Shown: piece by piece, positions 18,913-27,961 of the stretch | Numbering within the stretch: position 1 is the stretch's first letter | Layout of the letters: each line of letters begins with the position of its first letter | Origin: Schlesneria paludicola DSM 18645 | GTDB lineage: Bacteria > Planctomycetota > Planctomycetia > Planctomycetales > Planctomycetaceae | Length of the DNA stretch: 64,000 nucleotides | NCBI GenBank assembly: GCA_945876035.1 | Contig: CAMCMU010000008.1 | Span: 1-64,000 of the forward strand | Direction of reading: 5' to 3' | Translations under genes and position numbers: made by a program | Notes under the pieces: model-generated | Seen by the model: the letters and a program-made list of their open reading frames with translations, nothing else | What the model was told of the DNA's origin: nothing | Databases searched by the model: none

Positions 18913-18947
18913 TACCAATATCGATCGAAGTTCAATCGATATTGGTA
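18913..18947. repeat. 13-bp inverted repeat, AT-rich
   Basis: Arms TACCAATATCGAT (18913-18925) and its exact complement (18935-18947) with a nine-base loop, about 135 bases before the zinc-ribbon gene. It could be an operator for that gene or a terminator. Confidence 0.6.
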
Positions 18948-19082
18948 ACCTCGGCCTTGCTTGACGGCACCGTTTTGCACACGATGTGTCATTCTGTTGA
19001 TTATCGGACAGTCTGGTCTACTTCTTTTTTGTACGTCGCGGTTCTGTTTCCGTACGCAGTGTCTTGAGAGGATTGCGGGACC

Positions 19083-20222
19083 ATGCAAATTTCTTTCTCT
19101 TGCGACAGCTGTAAGTCGCCATTCACTGTGGATGCTCAACTCGCTGGTCGTCATGGCCGCTGTAACGCGTGTGGCCATAGGACCTTGATTCCGTCGCCCG
19201 TGGTGACTGACCGCGCGGATGCCCGTCAGAAGGACAGGAGGCCGGGTGGGTCGGTTGCGGCAGCCGGGCCGACGTTCGATCCGCAACGCGGGCGGTCAGA
19301 AGCACGGCTAGCGACAGGGCCTGGGCCGAGTCCGGCAGGCGGTCGATCGGTTGGTTGGTTAAATACCGTCAATAGTCAGATCGCTTTGAAACTCGTCTCG
19401 ATGGAAAAAGTGCCGGTCGTTCGTCGGCGGACGGAGGAGGTCGAGGATCCCGCAACTTCGTACAAGGCGGTCATTCCCCGTGAACTGCGTCAGAAACACC
19501 GAATTACCAGCCGGCCTGCCGGCAAGTTACGTCTCAGCTACCTAAGAGGGATCAACTCCTATCAGCAGTTTTTCCGCAAGTTTTCTTGGTTGTTCCGTTG
19601 GATCAATGAGACCGCCTATGGATTGGCGATCCCCTTTATGCTCCTCGCAATCGTCGGGGGTATTATGAATAATCACTCGCTGACCGTGATGGGGCTGAGT
19701 GTTATTGTGCTGTTGAACATCGTGAGGCTGGTTGCCGGGTTGGCAAATCTGATCGCGATCTCGTTCCGCGACAGTCCGATCAAAGGGCTGCTGTTTCTGA
19801 TCCCGCCAGTGACAGTGTTCCTCCTCTGGCAGAACCGAAAAAAGTGGCACAAAACCATCAAACGCAGTGTGAGCCCGGTTTTGACAATTTTTCTGGTCCT
19901 CTTGGCCTACGCCTACGTTCCGTGGCTGAACGGAAACAAGAAGGCTCAGGCCAATCTCGGAAATACGCTGCGGAACGCGGCAAGAAACCTCGAAAACGAC
20001 TTGCAGGATTCAGTTTCCAAGATTAAGAAGAAAGGTCGTGAGGTCGAGGGTGAGCTTCCTCGGAAAATGAAGAAGTTGAAGCTCAACGAGATCAAGGACC
20101 AGGCTCTGAAGTCGATCGATGATCTGAGCCAGAAAGTCCGCAAATCGACGGAGTCGAACAGTCTGCCGGAGAAGAAGGAGCCGGACGCTGCCGCTGAAAC
20201 GGCTCCCAAAGTCAGTCCCTGA
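19083..20222 (+). CDS. zinc-ribbon multi-pass membrane protein, unknown function
   Basis: 379 residues. An N-terminal zinc ribbon with C-x2-C (CDSC) and C-x2-C (CNAC) about 20 residues apart is followed by a 130-residue low-complexity linker, a membrane region with about four spans (AIPFMLLAIVGGIMNN, TVMGLSVIVLLNIVRLVAG, GLLFLIPPVTVFLLW, VLTIFLVLLAYAYVPW), and a highly charged lysine-rich helical tail of about 100 residues. The ribbon resembles the MJ0042-type finger common in planctomycete membrane proteins. It is first in a run of three co-directional genes with a membrane kinase 56 bases downstream, suggesting shared function, perhaps as a kinase substrate or sensor. ATG at 19083. Confidence 0.7.
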   Translation: MQISFSCDSCKSPFTVDAQLAGRHGRCNACGHRTLIPSPVVTDRADARQKDRRPGGSVAAAGPTFDPQRGRSEARLATGPGPSPAGGRSVGWLNTVNSQIALKLVSMEKVPVVRRRTEEVEDPATSYKAVIPRELRQKHRITSRPAGKLRLSYLRGINSYQQFFRKFSWLFRWINETAYGLAIPFMLLAIVGGIMNNHSLTVMGLSVIVLLNIVRLVAGLANLIAISFRDSPIKGLLFLIPPVTVFLLWQNRKKWHKTIKRSVSPVLTIFLVLLAYAYVPWLNGNKKAQANLGNTLRNAARNLENDLQDSVSKIKKKGREVEGELPRKMKKLKLNEIKDQALKSIDDLSQKVRKSTESNSLPEKKEPDAAAETAPKVSP

Positions 20223-20278
20223 AGACGTTGATCCTGTGAACGGATTGTCCACGCGGCCCAACCCACGAGATCCCTGCG

Positions 20279-22036
20279 ATGCCTCTACCTGATAAACATT
20301 CTGGCGTTCAATCTTCGCGAGTCGCGTCTGGTGGAATTTCTGGTTCAGGGGCATCCACCCCCGATGAGGTTCCCGGTGTTGACCAAAATTGGCAGCCGGA
20401 TCATGACGTTGAGTTGGAGCCGACGATGACGTTTGATGAGTCTGACACGTCGTCGGACGAGACCATGGCGGACGAGAGTCATCGGAGTCCCAGCGTCAGC
20501 AGCGAGGCGACCGTGTTGCTACGGAGTCGGTTGCGCTATGCCACCGCCTTTTCGGCAGTCGCCTACTTCGCCTACACCGTGTTCAACTTTTCCTGCTCCG
20601 GTCCTGTTCCTGTCATGGTCGCCCCTTGGACGGCGTTGCGTTGCCTGTTTGCGCTCGTCGTTTTGGGATCGCTTTCCAATCGTTTCACATTGACTTACGA
20701 GCAACTGCGTCGACGCGAATATTTTTTCTTCGGGAGCGATACGCTGCTGTTTATGACTATTCAATATCTGGTCAATCTCCAATTGATCGATCACGGAGAT
20801 AGCCTCAACATGATTGCGTTTGAGAAGAACGGTGTCATCCGCCAAGTCCTGACGATGATGATGTATGGCCTGTTAATTCCGAACAACCCGAAGACCACAG
20901 CACGGGTGGTCCTGACGATGGCTGCCTTGCCGATTGTCATTTTGACGATCTTGCTGCACGATGAACTTGAAAAAAACGTGACAGGCAACGTTCTGGCAAG
21001 TGTTGAGCATCTCGGCTCCAACGTCATGGGTCTCCTGCTTGGTGCGGGCATGGCGATTTTCACGGCGCATGTGTTGCACGGGCTGCGACGTGAACTGCAG
21101 GCGGTCCGTAGCCTCGGTCAGTATCGGCTTTTGGAGAAACTGGGTGAGGGAGGGATGGGAGCAGTTTATCTCGCCGAACATCAGCTTTTGAAACGGCCCT
21201 GCGCTCTCAAGTTGATCAGCCCCGATCTGAAAAACAACTCGATCGCATTGGCTCGTTTCGAGCGTGAGGTGCGTTCGGCCGCCATGCTGTCGCATCCGAA
21301 TACGATCGAGATTTATGATTACGGCCGTGCGGCGGACGGCACATTTTATTTCGTGATGGAATATCTGCCGGGCCTCAGCCTCGCCGATTTGGTGCGTGAG
21401 GGCGGGCCGTTGTCGCCGGGCCGTGTGGTCTACCTCATGCGTCAGGTCTGCGGATCTCTGGCGGAGGCTCATCGAATGGGTTTGGTTCATCGGGACTTGA
21501 AGCCGGCTAATATTCTGGTGGCGATTCTCGGCGGCGAGTGCGATGTCAGCAAAGTTCTCGATTTTGGACTGGTGAAGCTAGATCGGCCCGACGATGGTTT
21601 GCAATTAACTGCCGACTACACGGTCAGCGGGACACCCTCGTTCATGTCGCCCGAGCAGGCCACAGGCGAACTCGATATCGACGGCCGCGCTGACCTCTAC
21701 GCCTTGGGTGCGGTTCTGTATTTCCTGCTCACGGGTAAGCCTCCGTTTGAACGCGACAACCCGATGAAACTGATGATCGCACATGTCTCAGAGCCGGTCC
21801 GGCCGCCTTCTGAGATCTGCTCTGATGTGCCCGCCGACCTCGAGGCGGTTGTTCTCCGCTGTCTGGCCAAGAAGCCGGATGATCGCTACGCTGACGCTCG
21901 CGAGTTGGCGATGGCACTCGATGCCTGCGGCTGTGCCGCGGATTGGAACTCGCGGCAGGCCGAAACGTGGTGGTTAGCGCATGCTGCGGCACAAGAGCAA
22001 CAGGCCGTGTCACCAACCTCTCAACCGGAAGTGTGA
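20279..22036 (+). CDS. membrane Hanks-type serine/threonine protein kinase
   Basis: 585 residues. About 80 residues of acidic, serine-rich N-terminus precede some six membrane spans (about 85-270), then a complete kinase domain (281-555): glycine loop GEGGMGAVY, lysine in CALKLI, catalytic loop HRDLKPAN near 404-411, DFG near 428, and activation segment ending GTPSFMSPEQA. The domain order is membrane first and kinase last, the reverse of PknB-type receptors that carry the kinase N-terminally; the kinase should face the cytoplasm with no large external sensor. Serine/threonine runs in the N-terminus (DESDTSSDE) are possible autophosphorylation sites. Middle gene of a three-gene cluster. Confidence 0.88.
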   Translation: MPLPDKHSGVQSSRVASGGISGSGASTPDEVPGVDQNWQPDHDVELEPTMTFDESDTSSDETMADESHRSPSVSSEATVLLRSRLRYATAFSAVAYFAYTVFNFSCSGPVPVMVAPWTALRCLFALVVLGSLSNRFTLTYEQLRRREYFFFGSDTLLFMTIQYLVNLQLIDHGDSLNMIAFEKNGVIRQVLTMMMYGLLIPNNPKTTARVVLTMAALPIVILTILLHDELEKNVTGNVLASVEHLGSNVMGLLLGAGMAIFTAHVLHGLRRELQAVRSLGQYRLLEKLGEGGMGAVYLAEHQLLKRPCALKLISPDLKNNSIALARFEREVRSAAMLSHPNTIEIYDYGRAADGTFYFVMEYLPGLSLADLVREGGPLSPGRVVYLMRQVCGSLAEAHRMGLVHRDLKPANILVAILGGECDVSKVLDFGLVKLDRPDDGLQLTADYTVSGTPSFMSPEQATGELDIDGRADLYALGAVLYFLLTGKPPFERDNPMKLMIAHVSEPVRPPSEICSDVPADLEAVVLRCLAKKPDDRYADARELAMALDACGCAADWNSRQAETWWLAHAAAQEQQAVSPTSQPEV

Positions 22037-22125
22037 TTCCGGAGATGATCCGACATCGATTACGATGTCATGACATCGTGTTACATCGAGCGAGGAACGA
22101 CGCACAAACCAAAGGATGACCTCGG

Positions 22126-22707
22126 ATGTATGGCCGCCTCATTACATTGCTCGTCGTAGTTTTGTTCGGGCTGATCGGGACGTATCTCGGTCTCCAATGG
22201 ATTCAAGTCAAGATGTTCGGCAATGCCGGGCCCCCGAAAAATACACAGCAAACCCACGCCAGCAAGTTGGAAGACAAAAAAGCCAACTTGGAAGACAAAA
22301 AAGCCAAGTTGGAAGACAAAAAAGAGAAAAAGGCGAAATACGAGGCAAAAGTCGCCGAGCAACGCGCCAAGGACTATGTCTCTCCCGAGACGATTGCCAG
22401 GGTTGTACGTGAGGAGTCTCCCCGTATGCTGAGCGTGTCACAATTCGCTCCGGATACCGGAAAGGTCACTTGGCCCGAACTGTTGTTGGCAGATGAGTAC
22501 GAGCAACCGCGGAAAGAACTGGAACGCTTGCTGAAACGCCCCGCGGCCATCAGCGATGACAACTCCGTGAAGGCGCATGCGGCTGCAGAGCAGATGATCA
22601 CCACACTTAAGGAAAACATCCGCGGCCTGTCGATAGCCGATTACATCGCCGCCCACAAGTTTCTCGACAGTCTCGCATTTATGATCGTAGGCAAGGGGCC
22701 GCAATAA
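22126..22707 (+). CDS. membrane-anchored coiled-coil protein with heptad repeats, unknown
   Basis: 193 residues. Residues 5-26 form one membrane span (ITLLVVVLFGLIGTYLGL); residues 45-80 are a charged coiled coil built from three tandem seven-residue repeats of the form (K/N)LEDKK(A/E), and the rest is a soluble helical domain with VSPETIARVVREESPRML. No family recognised. ATG at 22126 has AAAGGA nine bases upstream. It follows the membrane kinase by 89 bases and may act with it. The repeat unit at DNA level is perfect enough for copy-number change. Confidence 0.65.
   Translation: MYGRLITLLVVVLFGLIGTYLGLQWIQVKMFGNAGPPKNTQQTHASKLEDKKANLEDKKAKLEDKKEKKAKYEAKVAEQRAKDYVSPETIARVVREESPRMLSVSQFAPDTGKVTWPELLLADEYEQPRKELERLLKRPAAISDDNSVKAHAAAEQMITTLKENIRGLSIADYIAAHKFLDSLAFMIVGKGPQ
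22264..22326 (+). repeat. three tandem 21-bp repeats inside a coding region
   Basis: Units at 22264-22284, 22285-22305 and 22306-22326, nearly identical (AAGTTGGAAGACAAAAAAGC plus one base), each encoding one coiled-coil heptad. Every unit contains an A6 run. Confidence 0.9.
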
Positions 22708-23185
22708 ACACCCGCCGACAGATGGGGCACTTTCATGGAGGGTCAGCGTAGCCCCTCGTCAGTCTCCGTAACACCGTGATCTTCGGCATTCAAGGATGCT
22801 CTGTGCTTGCTGTTTTCGGGGGCCGAAGGGGATTTCTGGTTCTTCGAAAATGTCGAGAGGCAAGATTGAGCCTCTGTAGTCGGCCGGAGTTTCCTCGCTT
22901 GGTGTCCCTTGTTTTCAGAATCTCGTCCAACGGTTGTCCTCGTCTTGGAGCCCCTGTCACCGGCAGGGAGACCGGTTGAATTCTAGGCCGCCGTTCCCCA
23001 AGAAAAGTCGTCGTTGACTGTTCTTAGGGCCGTACTTTGCGACCGTTAGAATTGGCGATGCGCCACTCGCTCGTGACAGAATAGCCCTGTTGGGGATCTG
23101 AAAAGTCGGCGGCTGGTTTCCGAGTGGCGACTGTCTTCGACGATGTTTTTCAGCGTATCGGTCCGGCGCGTATTGCATCAAACAG
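22708..23185. other. intergenic, no supported gene
   Basis: About 480 bases between convergent genes. I see no domain-bearing frame and no strong terminator hairpin. Confidence 0.5.
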
Positions 23186-24226
23186 CTACGAAAAAGAAAT
23201 CGCACTGGCAATGCGCCAGACACCTCGTTCATTATTGGCCGTTCCGTCACAGGCTTCGTAGACCATGCGATAGACAGGATTTTCTGTGCCGCTCTGTGGA
23301 ATCGGAAAGACACACATCTCGGTACACTTTGCGTCGTCGCAAGTTCCTCCGCCTGGTCTGATCACAGGATTCGATTCCTTGTGCCAATCGAGACCGTTTT
23401 TAGATACAGCTCTGAGAATATAGGCTCTGTTGGACGTCGCATACCCCGCATAATACATGATATATCCCAGATCTTGAACTCGCAGGATCTCTGGTGCAAA
23501 GGCCGTGAACGCATCATATTCTCCGTCTTGAGCGATTCTGCAGCCCGCTTCTCGGTGGAACGTCAGGCCGACTTTGTCGGCAATCGCGCTGATAATCCCC
23601 TGACCTCTGAGATGGCAATAAAGTCGGCATCGCCCATCCTCCAAGTAGCAAATTCGCGGGCTGGACACATTCGATCCCTCCACCTCAAATCGAATTCCAG
23701 ATTCTGGTTCCCACGTCAATCCACCGTCACGTGATAACGCACTTCTGATCGTGTTGGGCTCTGATTGAGGTCCCCACGCACATTCGTAGTACATTCGTAG
23801 TGATCCGTCTGCAGTCGAGCAGGGAACGACCTCCGTAGAAACGACGCGGAAATCACCGGCGCCACCCGTCTGAGGCGACAATCGGACTCCCGCCTCAGGA
23901 ATCCAAACCCTTCCGTCAGAGGAACGAGCGCTCAGAATGCGTGTCGTTGAATTGTCGTAGTCGTTCGCACCTTGGGGAAAGCCAGAACGGGGCAAAATTT
24001 GCGAATAGTACATGCGAAACCCGCCCTCACGCAGAGCGAGGACTCGCGGACTGACGACGCCACACACTCCGGTTCGTCGGTCGGTTGGTGACCAGCGTGC
24101 TTCGGGAAGAGGGATAGTTTCGGTGTCCGGTGGCGCATCGATCGCGGCCAGAGATTCCTTCTGCCAATGACGACCAGGATCCGATGACGTGATTTGAACG
24201 AGCAACGGATTAGAAAGATCGAACAC
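23186..24226 (-). CDS. glycosidase-like beta-propeller protein
   Basis: 346 residues resembling the five-bladed propeller fold of GH32/43/130 and sialidase-like proteins. Repeated blade strands are visible as RMYYSQI, RMYYECAW and YIMYYAGYA, with SSDGRVW, SRDGGLTWE and SKNGLDWHKE acting as Asp-box-like turns. No signal peptide is evident, so it may be cytoplasmic. Catalytic residues cannot be assigned without alignment, so hydrolase versus phosphorylase remains open. The start is a GTG at 24226 with GGGGAAG upstream. It has no carbohydrate gene next to it. Confidence 0.6.
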   Translation of the reverse strand: MFDLSNPLLVQITSSDPGRHWQKESLAAIDAPPDTETIPLPEARWSPTDRRTGVCGVVSPRVLALREGGFRMYYSQILPRSGFPQGANDYDNSTTRILSARSSDGRVWIPEAGVRLSPQTGGAGDFRVVSTEVVPCSTADGSLRMYYECAWGPQSEPNTIRSALSRDGGLTWEPESGIRFEVEGSNVSSPRICYLEDGRCRLYCHLRGQGIISAIADKVGLTFHREAGCRIAQDGEYDAFTAFAPEILRVQDLGYIMYYAGYATSNRAYILRAVSKNGLDWHKESNPVIRPGGGTCDDAKCTEMCVFPIPQSGTENPVYRMVYEACDGTANNERGVWRIASAISFS

Positions 24227-24583
24227 GGTTGCTTCCCCAGCACAAGGTTTTTGAAAGGACTCGTTTTCCGTGTCGACTCGGAGTCCGAGAACGTCGTGTT
24301 AACGCCGAGCGTCAGGTGGGGCACGCCACAGACTCTCTCGACAATGTCAGCCTCTTCGTTCAAAGAAAAAAGAGGCTGATTGTTTGTTCCTGTGTACGAT
24401 GTTTCTCATCAGACTTTCGTTTGTTATCTTCAGAGCGTGAGGTTTTGTCGAGTGAAGTCGGGAAAGATTCCCCGCATTCCGCTTAACACAGAAAATTCAC
24501 TCGTTGCAGGAACTCAAGACGCAAAAGAAATCCAAAACCAAACACAACAAGAGGCATGTTTTCGCCCGATGTTCGAACATCGT
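24227..24583. other. intergenic, no supported gene
   Basis: About 360 bases between two minus-strand genes; it should hold the promoter of the propeller gene. Nothing else seen. Confidence 0.5.
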
Positions 24584-25090
24584 TCACGGAATTCCGCCAT
24601 CCAGCCCACCGAATTGTCGAACGGCTTCATAGGCCACCGCACAGACAGTATTGGCGAGGTTCAAACTGCGGACTTCGGAACGCATGGGAAGTTGGACCGT
24701 CGTCGTTCTCATGTCGTCGAGGATCTCACGCGGCAGGCCGTTTGTTTCTCGGCCGAATAACAAGATATCGCCTGGCAAGAAGTCGGCCTCCCAGACCGAA
24801 CGCGCGGCGGGATTTTCAATACACCAGACATTGCGTCCGGGGATCTTCCGCAGGACTTCAAGCCAACTATCGACGATCTCATAGTCCAGAAATGGCCAAT
24901 AGTCCAGTCCGGCGCGGCGAAGTTGTGGTTCCTCGAGGCTAAACCCGAGTGGCCGAATGAGCCACAATTTTGCACCGATTGCGACACACGTTCGGCCGAT
25001 GTTCCCCGTGTTGGGAGGAATCTCCGGCTGATAAAGAACAATGTGCAGCAACGGTGTCGGGAAGGCCGGCCGGGGTTCGTGAGTTTCCAT
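24584..25090 (-). CDS. trmL: tRNA (cytidine/uridine-34 2'-O)-methyltransferase TrmL
   Basis: 168-residue SPOUT methyltransferase that methylates the ribose at wobble position 34 of leucine tRNAs. The N-terminus [21 protein letters not shown] is the family hallmark, and the knot is formed by [11 protein letters not shown] and the C-terminal segment [16 protein letters not shown] that binds SAM. Length matches the single-domain TrmL. ATG at 25090. It is not in an operon here. Confidence 0.93.
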   Translation of the reverse strand: METHEPRPAFPTPLLHIVLYQPEIPPNTGNIGRTCVAIGAKLWLIRPLGFSLEEPQLRRAGLDYWPFLDYEIVDSWLEVLRKIPGRNVWCIENPAARSVWEADFLPGDILLFGRETNGLPREILDDMRTTTVQLPMRSEVRSLNLANTVCAVAYEAVRQFGGLDGGIP

Positions 25091-25615
25091 AAGACTGAGT
25101 CGACTATCCTGTTTTAACGCAATCGCGATTGTTGACCAATTCGCATGCGACAGAGAGCAGCAGGGTGCGAAGGGGCAGGGGGGGTACGGACGGTATGTCC
25201 GCTGAAAACGGTCGCTTGCAAGACAACCACAGGGATTCCTTGTTTTCTTTTCTTGGCCGATGTCGAGCGAAAGGACCTGCCGAGGAAATGGACCGGTCTT
25301 CAGAGAGACGGAACGAATTGAGTCCCGGCACTCCGTTGGCCGGAGTGATGTTGATCCACTTCCGGAATCGATCGTGTGTCACCGGATGATGTGTCACGTT
25401 TGCCCGTTTCTGAGAAAAGATCCCCAAGGTTACCTTTTTCGGATAAAACAACAAATCACCCTGTGGCGCAGTAGAACGCGTTTGAGGCCGGAGTTTGATC
25501 TTTCCGAAGATGTCGTGTGACTGATAAGGTCTGCTGATTGAGTTTTGACAAGGCTGGATGCCCGTTGACAATGAAACGACAGTTCAACGACGCTACCACA
25601 GGAAACACGTGAACT
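25091..25615. other. intergenic, no supported gene
   Basis: About 525 bases between the divergent trmL and pdxJ genes; both promoters must lie here. I see no hairpin or domain-bearing frame. Confidence 0.5.
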
Positions 25616-26341
25616 ATGACGGCATTCAGTGCCAATCTAAACAAAGTGGCGTTGCTGCGAAATACCCGTGACAACGGCCTACCCGATCTCGCTCGCATGA
25701 CGCGGCTTTGCGTCTCCGCGGGTGCCGATGGAATCACCGTTCATCCTCGACCGGATGAACGCCACACGCGGCCCAGCGATGTCCGCGAGTTGTGGTCGCT
25801 GACGCGTACTCTCGGCGTGGAGTTCAACATTGAGGGCTATCCGACGGCCGATTTTCTGAGGCTAGTCCACGAAGTCCATCCCACGCAATGCACGCTCGTC
25901 CCCGATGCCCCTGATCAGAAGACATCGGATCACGGTTGGGATGTGGTCGCTCACCAAGCGTTGCTCCAGCGAATCATCCTCCCACTGCGGGCTGCCGGAA
26001 TTCGAGTCGCACTGTTTCTGGATCCCGATCCCGAATCGATTTCGCAGATCCCCGCAACCGGAGCGGATCGGATCGAACTTTATACGGAACCGTATGCTCG
26101 CGCGTTCTCAACGGTTGACCAAGAGGCTTCACTTTCGGCCTACGCCGCCACGGCAGAGAAGGCGCATCGAATGGGCCTTGGAGTCAACGCCGGACACGAT
26201 CTGAACCTCGATAATCTTGCCGAGTTTTTGAAGCGTGTCCCGCATGTGGCAGAGGTTTCCATCGGTCACGCGCTCGTTGCGGATGCTCTCGAATTCGGAC
26301 TGACGAAGGCGGTCGAAAAGTATGTCACGATCTGCCGCTGA
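25616..26341 (+). CDS. pdxJ: pyridoxine 5'-phosphate synthase PdxJ
   Basis: 241-residue TIM barrel that condenses 1-deoxyxylulose 5-phosphate with 3-amino-1-hydroxyacetone 1-phosphate, the last step of the DXP-dependent vitamin B6 route. Signatures: SANLNKVALLRNTR at the start, AGADGITVHPRPDERHT (substrate loop), TLVPD, RVALFLDPD, ADRIELYTEPYA, LGVNAGHDLNLDNL and SIGHALVADAL. ATG at 25616, GGAAA upstream. Length is normal. It converges with argJ, only 31 bases between the stops. No pdxA is seen. Confidence 0.96.
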   Translation: MTAFSANLNKVALLRNTRDNGLPDLARMTRLCVSAGADGITVHPRPDERHTRPSDVRELWSLTRTLGVEFNIEGYPTADFLRLVHEVHPTQCTLVPDAPDQKTSDHGWDVVAHQALLQRIILPLRAAGIRVALFLDPDPESISQIPATGADRIELYTEPYARAFSTVDQEASLSAYAATAEKAHRMGLGVNAGHDLNLDNLAEFLKRVPHVAEVSIGHALVADALEFGLTKAVEKYVTICR

Positions 26342-26372
26342 ACGAATTTTCGACGCCTCGCGCGTGCGCCAC

Positions 26373-27572
26373 TCACGTCGTATAGTCCGCATTAAGTTCG
26401 ACGTATTCTTTCGTCAGGTCGCAGGTCCAGAAGCGGATGGACGACTTGCCATGTGTCAGCGTCAGAGTGATCGTCGTCTCGCGGTTGCCTCTCAGACTGG
26501 ACGAGACCTGCTGGGGATCGAACGCGACGGGAGCGCCGTCTTGGTACAGCAAAAACCCATTGACGACGAGAGACATGTCCTCTTCCCTCAGCGGGACACC
26601 AGCGTATCCCGCGGCTGAGACGATGCGTCCCCAATTGGGGTCGGCCCCGCAGATCGCGGTCTTGACCAGCGGGCTATTGGCAATCGACTTGGCGATTCGA
26701 AAGGCTTCATCGCGAGTACGACAGCCGATGACGTTCAGTTCGACAAAGTGAGAAGCACCCTCCGCGTCGCGGATGATGTCGGTGGCTAGTTTCATGGCGA
26801 CGCTGTTCAGAGTCTGTTGGAACGCGAGTCGTTCCGAGTCGGTCGTCAGGCCAACTCCCGTTGCTCCATTGGCCAGCAGAATGACGGAATCACTGGTGCT
26901 CTCGTGACCATCGACGCTGATACAGTTGAAAGAGTCGGCCACCGCAAGCCTCAGCATCGTCGTGGAATCATCCGGATTCAAATGGGCGTCGGTCATGATC
27001 ACGCAGAGCATCGTCGCCATGTTCGGCGCGATCATCGCCGCTCCCTTGCAGACTCCGCTGATTCGTACGGTCTTTCCACCGAGCGTGACCGTCTGCGTTG
27101 CCTGCTTGGGGAACGTGTCGGTCGTCATCATGGCTCGGGCCGCATTGTGAAAGGCTTGCGCTGAGGAGGCCAATTGTTGCGCCGCGGCAGGGATACCCGT
27201 TTGCAACTTCTCCATTGGCAGGAATCGTCCGATGACACCCGTGGAACAGACAAGCACATCCTCTGTCGAAGCTCCGATCTGCTCAGCGACCAACGCCGTC
27301 ATGGCCTGTGCATCGGCAATCCCTTTCAGTCCGGTGGCGGCATTCGAGTTCCCCGAATTCACCACCACCCCCCGCGCCGTCGCCCGAGGCAACCGCTCGC
27401 GAGACACCTTCACCGGCGCACCGCACACTAAATTGGTCGTAAACACCCCCGCCGCCGCACACACCCGGTCAGACACAAACAACGCCAGATCCAGTTTCTG
27501 CGGATCAGTCTTGATCCCACACAGAATGCCAACAGCAGAAAAGCCTTGAGGAAGAGGTGGCAGGTCGGTCAT
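26373..27572 (-). CDS. argJ: glutamate N-acetyltransferase/N-acetylglutamate synthase ArgJ
   Basis: 399-residue arginine-pathway enzyme that moves the acetyl group from N-acetylornithine to glutamate. It self-cleaves at a conserved A-T bond; here the site is in KGAAMIAPNMATML, with the threonine becoming the nucleophile of the beta chain. Other marks are VVNSGNSNAATG, STGVIGRFLPM, GHESTSDSV and GADPNWGRI. The usual Gly-Ser in KGSGMI is Ala-Ala here. ATG at 27572 is preferred over the upstream frame extension to 27605. argC lies 389 bases upstream on the same strand, so the two may be coregulated but are not tightly linked. Confidence 0.95.
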   Translation of the reverse strand: MTDLPPLPQGFSAVGILCGIKTDPQKLDLALFVSDRVCAAAGVFTTNLVCGAPVKVSRERLPRATARGVVVNSGNSNAATGLKGIADAQAMTALVAEQIGASTEDVLVCSTGVIGRFLPMEKLQTGIPAAAQQLASSAQAFHNAARAMMTTDTFPKQATQTVTLGGKTVRISGVCKGAAMIAPNMATMLCVIMTDAHLNPDDSTTMLRLAVADSFNCISVDGHESTSDSVILLANGATGVGLTTDSERLAFQQTLNSVAMKLATDIIRDAEGASHFVELNVIGCRTRDEAFRIAKSIANSPLVKTAICGADPNWGRIVSAAGYAGVPLREEDMSLVVNGFLLYQDGAPVAFDPQQVSSSLRGNRETTITLTLTHGKSSIRFWTCDLTKEYVELNADYTT

Positions 27573-27961
27573 GTGTTCGGTCTCTGAAAGTTGTTTTAAT
27601 CGCAATTCTTTGGCGTTCGGCCCTTACCAAGTCGCGACTTCGCACAATCGTCGCTCAGGACACTTCGCGGAAGTCATACGGGTTTTATCCACGTCGTCAG
27701 CGGTTCACAAAATACAGACAGGTTGTGCCTGTGAGCCACAAGACTCTCTAACGAACGCCACGTTCCTTCATAGTCCAGTTGCATCGCATCCGTCAAACCA
27801 GACGATCCACTCGTGGTCCAGGATTGAGGGATGCAGATTGCCTTTCAATCATTCCTCAGGCGTCATGCCGCACCGGATCGAGCTAAAGTCCTTGGCTAGG
27901 AGGACGATCGAGTCGGTGTACGATCGTGGCCCAGATTCACGATCGATATGACCGACCACGA
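27573..27961. other. intergenic between argC and argJ
   Basis: About 390 bases; no supported gene or strong hairpin. The length suggests argJ has its own promoter. Confidence 0.5.

Larger units (their letters stand above)
18292..19082. other. intergenic, two inverted repeats
   Basis: About 790 bases after tRNA-Ser. It holds the terminator hairpin at 18382-18420 and the inverted repeat at 18913-18947. Short frames on both strands show no domain. Confidence 0.5.

Noticed and set aside
25104..25571. 155-codon minus-strand frame between trmL and pdxJ
   Set aside because: No domain, no ribosome site; the stretch is better explained as a divergent promoter region.
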